From a virus, in the IMG/VR virus record IMGVR_UViG_3300027969_000181, positions 1-41,980 of that record: a DNA stretch of 41,980 nt. One strand, given 5' to 3'. Below are positions 40,572-41,980 of the stretch, one piece after another (position 1 is the stretch's first letter; every line of letters starts with the position of its first letter). The position numbers and the translations under genes were made by a program. A model generated the notes under the pieces. That model did no database searches, was not told the origin of the DNA, and saw nothing but the letters and a program-made list of their open reading frames with translations.

Positions 40572-40641
40572 GAATATCGTTCTTGGTATCTCTGAAGGTA
40601 TCCAGATGTTCAAAGCCTATAAAGTAGGTAAGGTAAAATGA
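40546..40641 (+). CDS. 31-residue peptide overlapping hsp20 and rubrerythrin
   Basis: ATG 40546 lies inside the hsp20 end with GGAG 8 bases upstream, and its stop overlaps the rubrerythrin ATG (ATGA). The peptide 'MTKLLNNFKNIVLGISEGIQ', followed by a basic end, forms an amphipathic helix with Lys at both ends. The tight double coupling supports translation. Possible membrane-interacting peptide or simply a coupler; function unknown. Confidence 0.55.
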   Translation: MTKLLNNFKNIVLGISEGIQMFKAYKVGKVK

Positions 40642-41093
40642 GCACTTCTGTAACATTAAAGAATCTTGAGAGTGCGTTGGCTGGTGAGTCAATGGCACAT
40701 ATTAAGTATCGCTACTTTGCAAAGATTGCTCGTGAAGAAGGTTTCGAAGATGTTGCAAAACACTTTGAACATACCGCTGATCAAGAAATCAAACATGCAT
40801 GGAGTCATCTTGAATTGTTAATCGGTAAGCCATCCACTAAGGAATGTTTACAGAAAGCAATTGATGGAGAGACTTATGAGTATACAGAAATGTATCCACA
40901 GTTTGAAGCAATTGCAGTTTCAGAAGGAAATCTACATGCAGAAAAAGAAATGCGTGGACAGATTCAAGAATCTTTTGAACATGCAGAAGCATTCAAAGCT
41001 GTGTTGGCAAAAGCAGAAAAGCGTTTTAATGCTTTGAAGAAAGTGGAAGAGCGTCATGCTAATGCTTACAAACAAGTCTTGGGAGGTTTATAA
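40638..41093 (+). CDS. Rubrerythrin-type diiron protein (no rubredoxin domain)
   Basis: The 151-residue protein has a ferritin-like four-helix bundle with candidate diiron ligands E17 ('LAGES'), E50 and H53 ('QEIKHAW'), E81 and E84 ('EYTEMYP'), and E137 and H140 ('VEERHANAY'). Classical rubrerythrins carry a C-terminal rubredoxin domain; here it is missing and a free rubredoxin is encoded next. The pair would reduce hydrogen peroxide or store iron. Start overlaps the preceding peptide (ATGA), stop overlaps the rubredoxin start (TAATG). Confidence 0.88.
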   Translation: MSTSVTLKNLESALAGESMAHIKYRYFAKIAREEGFEDVAKHFEHTADQEIKHAWSHLELLIGKPSTKECLQKAIDGETYEYTEMYPQFEAIAVSEGNLHAEKEMRGQIQESFEHAEAFKAVLAKAEKRFNALKKVEERHANAYKQVLGGL

Positions 41094-41221
41094 TGGAACA
41101 TGTATGCGTAGTCTGTGGTCACGTCCATGATGAAGCAACCGAAGGTAAGTGGGATGAACTTCCTGCTGACTTTGAATGCCCAGAGTGTGGTGTTGGCAAA
41201 GATGAATACGAAATGATCTAA
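41093..41221 (+). CDS. Rubredoxin
   Basis: This 42-residue gene begins at the overlapping TAATG with GGGAGG upstream. The product has 'VCVVCGHVHDEATEGKWDEL' followed by 'PADFECPECGVGKDEYE', the full rubredoxin pattern with iron ligands C5, C8, C29 and C32 and a shortened loop. It would pass electrons to the rubrerythrin encoded just upstream. Electron source is unknown, presumably a host reductase. A UUCG hairpin follows. Confidence 0.9.
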   Translation: MEHVCVVCGHVHDEATEGKWDELPADFECPECGVGKDEYEMI

Positions 41222-41231
41222 ATCGTACGAA

Positions 41232-41256
41232 CATTAGGGGGACTTCGGTTCCCCTA
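41232..41256 (+). terminator. UUCG-loop hairpin after rubredoxin
   Basis: TTAGGGGGAC, TTCG, GTTCCCCTAA: a 10-bp stem with one G-T pair, no T-run. It resembles the gp23 terminator and likewise abuts a CCTAAATA box. Confidence 0.65.
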
Positions 41257-41260
41257 AATA
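41253..41260 (+). promoter_or_regulatory. Late-like box CCTAAATA abutting a start codon
   Basis: Same box, hairpin and spacing as at 23174. Predicted +1 near 41266, one base before the ATG at 41267. Confidence 0.4.
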
Positions 41261-41266
41261 GTTTGT

Positions 41267-41473
41267 ATGAAAGCAAAATTGTCTCCAAACCTAATATCGT
41301 TCGTAACAATACGACGTGGGGATTGGGTCATGAAGATTTCAGTTTACAGAACTAAAGAAGTGTTGGTTGTTGCTCAACATTATTTTGAAACCGAGAAGTT
41401 TGATATAAGACACTTCCATGATCAGAATGAAGCAGCAGATTATATTGAATTTTTAGCAAAGGATGAATCGTGA
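41267..41473 (+). CDS. Small unknown protein
   Basis: The frame gives 68 residues from ATG 41267; an internal ATG at 41330 would give 47 residues ('MKISVYRTKEVLVVAQHYFE' and onward), and neither has a clear ribosome site. The C-terminal part 'DIRHFHDQNEAADYIEFLAK' looks like a small alpha/beta protein. It ends overlapping the Sm-like gene (GTGA). Function unknown. Confidence 0.55.
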   Translation: MKAKLSPNLISFVTIRRGDWVMKISVYRTKEVLVVAQHYFETEKFDIRHFHDQNEAADYIEFLAKDES

Positions 41474-41781
41474 ATATAAAAGTTTTTAAGATGATGAATG
41501 GTGAAGAGATAATCGGTGCTGTTACTGCTGGTTCCGAGGTTGGATATTTCTTGGAGAATCCAGCAACAATTATGGTTCAACAAAATGAACAGGGACAAGT
41601 TGGAGTAGGACTTGCTCCGTATATGCCATATGTTCAGGGTAAGGTTTACATCTATAAATCAGCCATCTCCTCAGAAGGTGACCCAGAGCCAAAGATGGCT
41701 AAAGAATACAATCGTATCTTTGGCTCAGGTATTGAGGTTGTCCCAGCCAGTGCCCTAAGTGGGCTCAAGATAGTCTCCTAA
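41470..41781 (+). CDS. Sm-like-fold protein, second copy
   Basis: The 103-residue protein starts at GTG 41470, overlapping the previous stop. 'IKVFKMMNGEEIIGAVTAGS' then 'YFLENPATIMVQ', and 'VYIYKSAISSEGDPEPKMAK', fit the same small Sm/LSM-like group as the protein at 25690 ('VKLVSGEQVMATLT'). It lacks that protein's long acidic tail. Function unknown; RNA binding is possible for the fold. Two terminators follow. Confidence 0.65.
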   Translation: MNIKVFKMMNGEEIIGAVTAGSEVGYFLENPATIMVQQNEQGQVGVGLAPYMPYVQGKVYIYKSAISSEGDPEPKMAKEYNRIFGSGIEVVPASALSGLKIVS

Positions 41782-41793
41782 AGACCCTCTAGG

Positions 41794-41813
41794 ACGTCCG
41801 TAGGGACGTTTTT
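41794..41813 (+). terminator. Intrinsic terminator
   Basis: ACGTCC (41794-41799), 4-nt loop, GGACGT (41804-41809), run of T. Confidence 0.75.
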
Positions 41814-41869
41814 AGGCTCTCCTCGGGGGTTTACCCACCCCTACCAGCCCAGCGTCTCCTAGGCTCTTT

Positions 41870-41893
41870 AAACCCCTCAAAAGAGGGGTTTTT
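41870..41893 (+). terminator. Second tandem terminator
   Basis: AAACCCCTC (41870-41878), AAAA loop, GAGGGGTTT (41883-41891) and further T. The C-rich stretch between the two terminators (41814-41869) holds nothing I can name. Confidence 0.87.
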
Positions 41894-41899
41894 CTCATT

Positions 41900-41980
41900 C
41901 TAAATCAACAACTTACGTGCTCCCTATAGGGGGAGGATTCCCCTCAGATCCGTAGGGGATTGCAGGAATCCCTTTACTTT
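41900..41980 (+). repeat. Conserved hairpin-promoter module, copy 3 (cut by window end)
   Basis: CTAAATCAACAACTTACG (41900-41917) repeats the sequence at 31096-31113 with two changes. TCCCCT (41939-41944) pairs with AGGGGA (41954-41959). TTTACT (41973-41978) is the -35 of another promoter of the same family as at 33670; its -10 lies outside the window. Confidence 0.65.

Overview
The window is a contiguous piece of a T4-like myovirus genome. It is AT-rich, very compact, and every supported gene lies on the + strand. Gene content and order follow T4 and the marine T4-like phages (cyanophages, pelagiphages): gp13-14-15-17-18-19-20-67-21-22-23, then uvsY-uvsW-gp55-gp47-gp46, then gp45-gp44-gp62-regA. 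A PqqA peptide gene near the right end closely resembles PqqA of methylotrophic beta-proteobacteria as I remember them. The host is therefore probably a PQQ-dependent methylotroph such as a Methylophilaceae member (inference).

Layout. (1) 3-9932: adhesion and fibre module. It holds a large LamG/SPRY-type adhesin open at the left edge, a tail-fibre-assembly-like protein, two small fibre-associated proteins and two repeat-rich fibres. (2) 9936-23101: neck, terminase, tail and head genes gp13 to gp23, with no gp16 between gp15 and gp17. Three tiny or unknown genes in the prohead-core position are coupled by overlapping stop/start codons. (3) 23187-31085: a tail-tube-like protein, recombination genes (uvsY, uvsW, gp47, gp46), late sigma gp55, an AAA+ ATPase and an Sm-like protein. 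(4) 31212-36702: short operons, several driven by near-identical sigma70-type promoters. They encode a CobT-like zincin/VWA protein, a CobS/MoxR-like AAA+ ATPase, a winged-helix-like protein, a DUF5664-type nucleotide phosphohydrolase and small proteins. (5) 36689-39491: sliding clamp, clamp loader and RegA. (6) 39511-41980: accessory island where gp43 would normally follow regA. It holds pqqA, a strongly structured non-coding stretch, hsp20, rubrerythrin plus a separate rubredoxin, and a second Sm-like protein.

Regulation visible in sequence. Sigma70-like promoters (TTGACT, 17-nt spacer, TATAAT) precede early/middle genes. NATAAATA late-promoter boxes, the type read by gp55 with the gp45 clamp, precede structural genes and the pqqA/hsp20 island. 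Strong stem-loop terminators separate units. At two places the late box lies so close to the start codon that the message would be leaderless.

Most notable: pqqA with flanking RNA structures under late boxes, the CobS/CobT-like pair, the split rubrerythrin/rubredoxin pair, and a repeated hairpin-promoter module. No tRNA gene, CRISPR array, insertion sequence or integrase was seen, and no gene-free stretch exceeds 300 bases.
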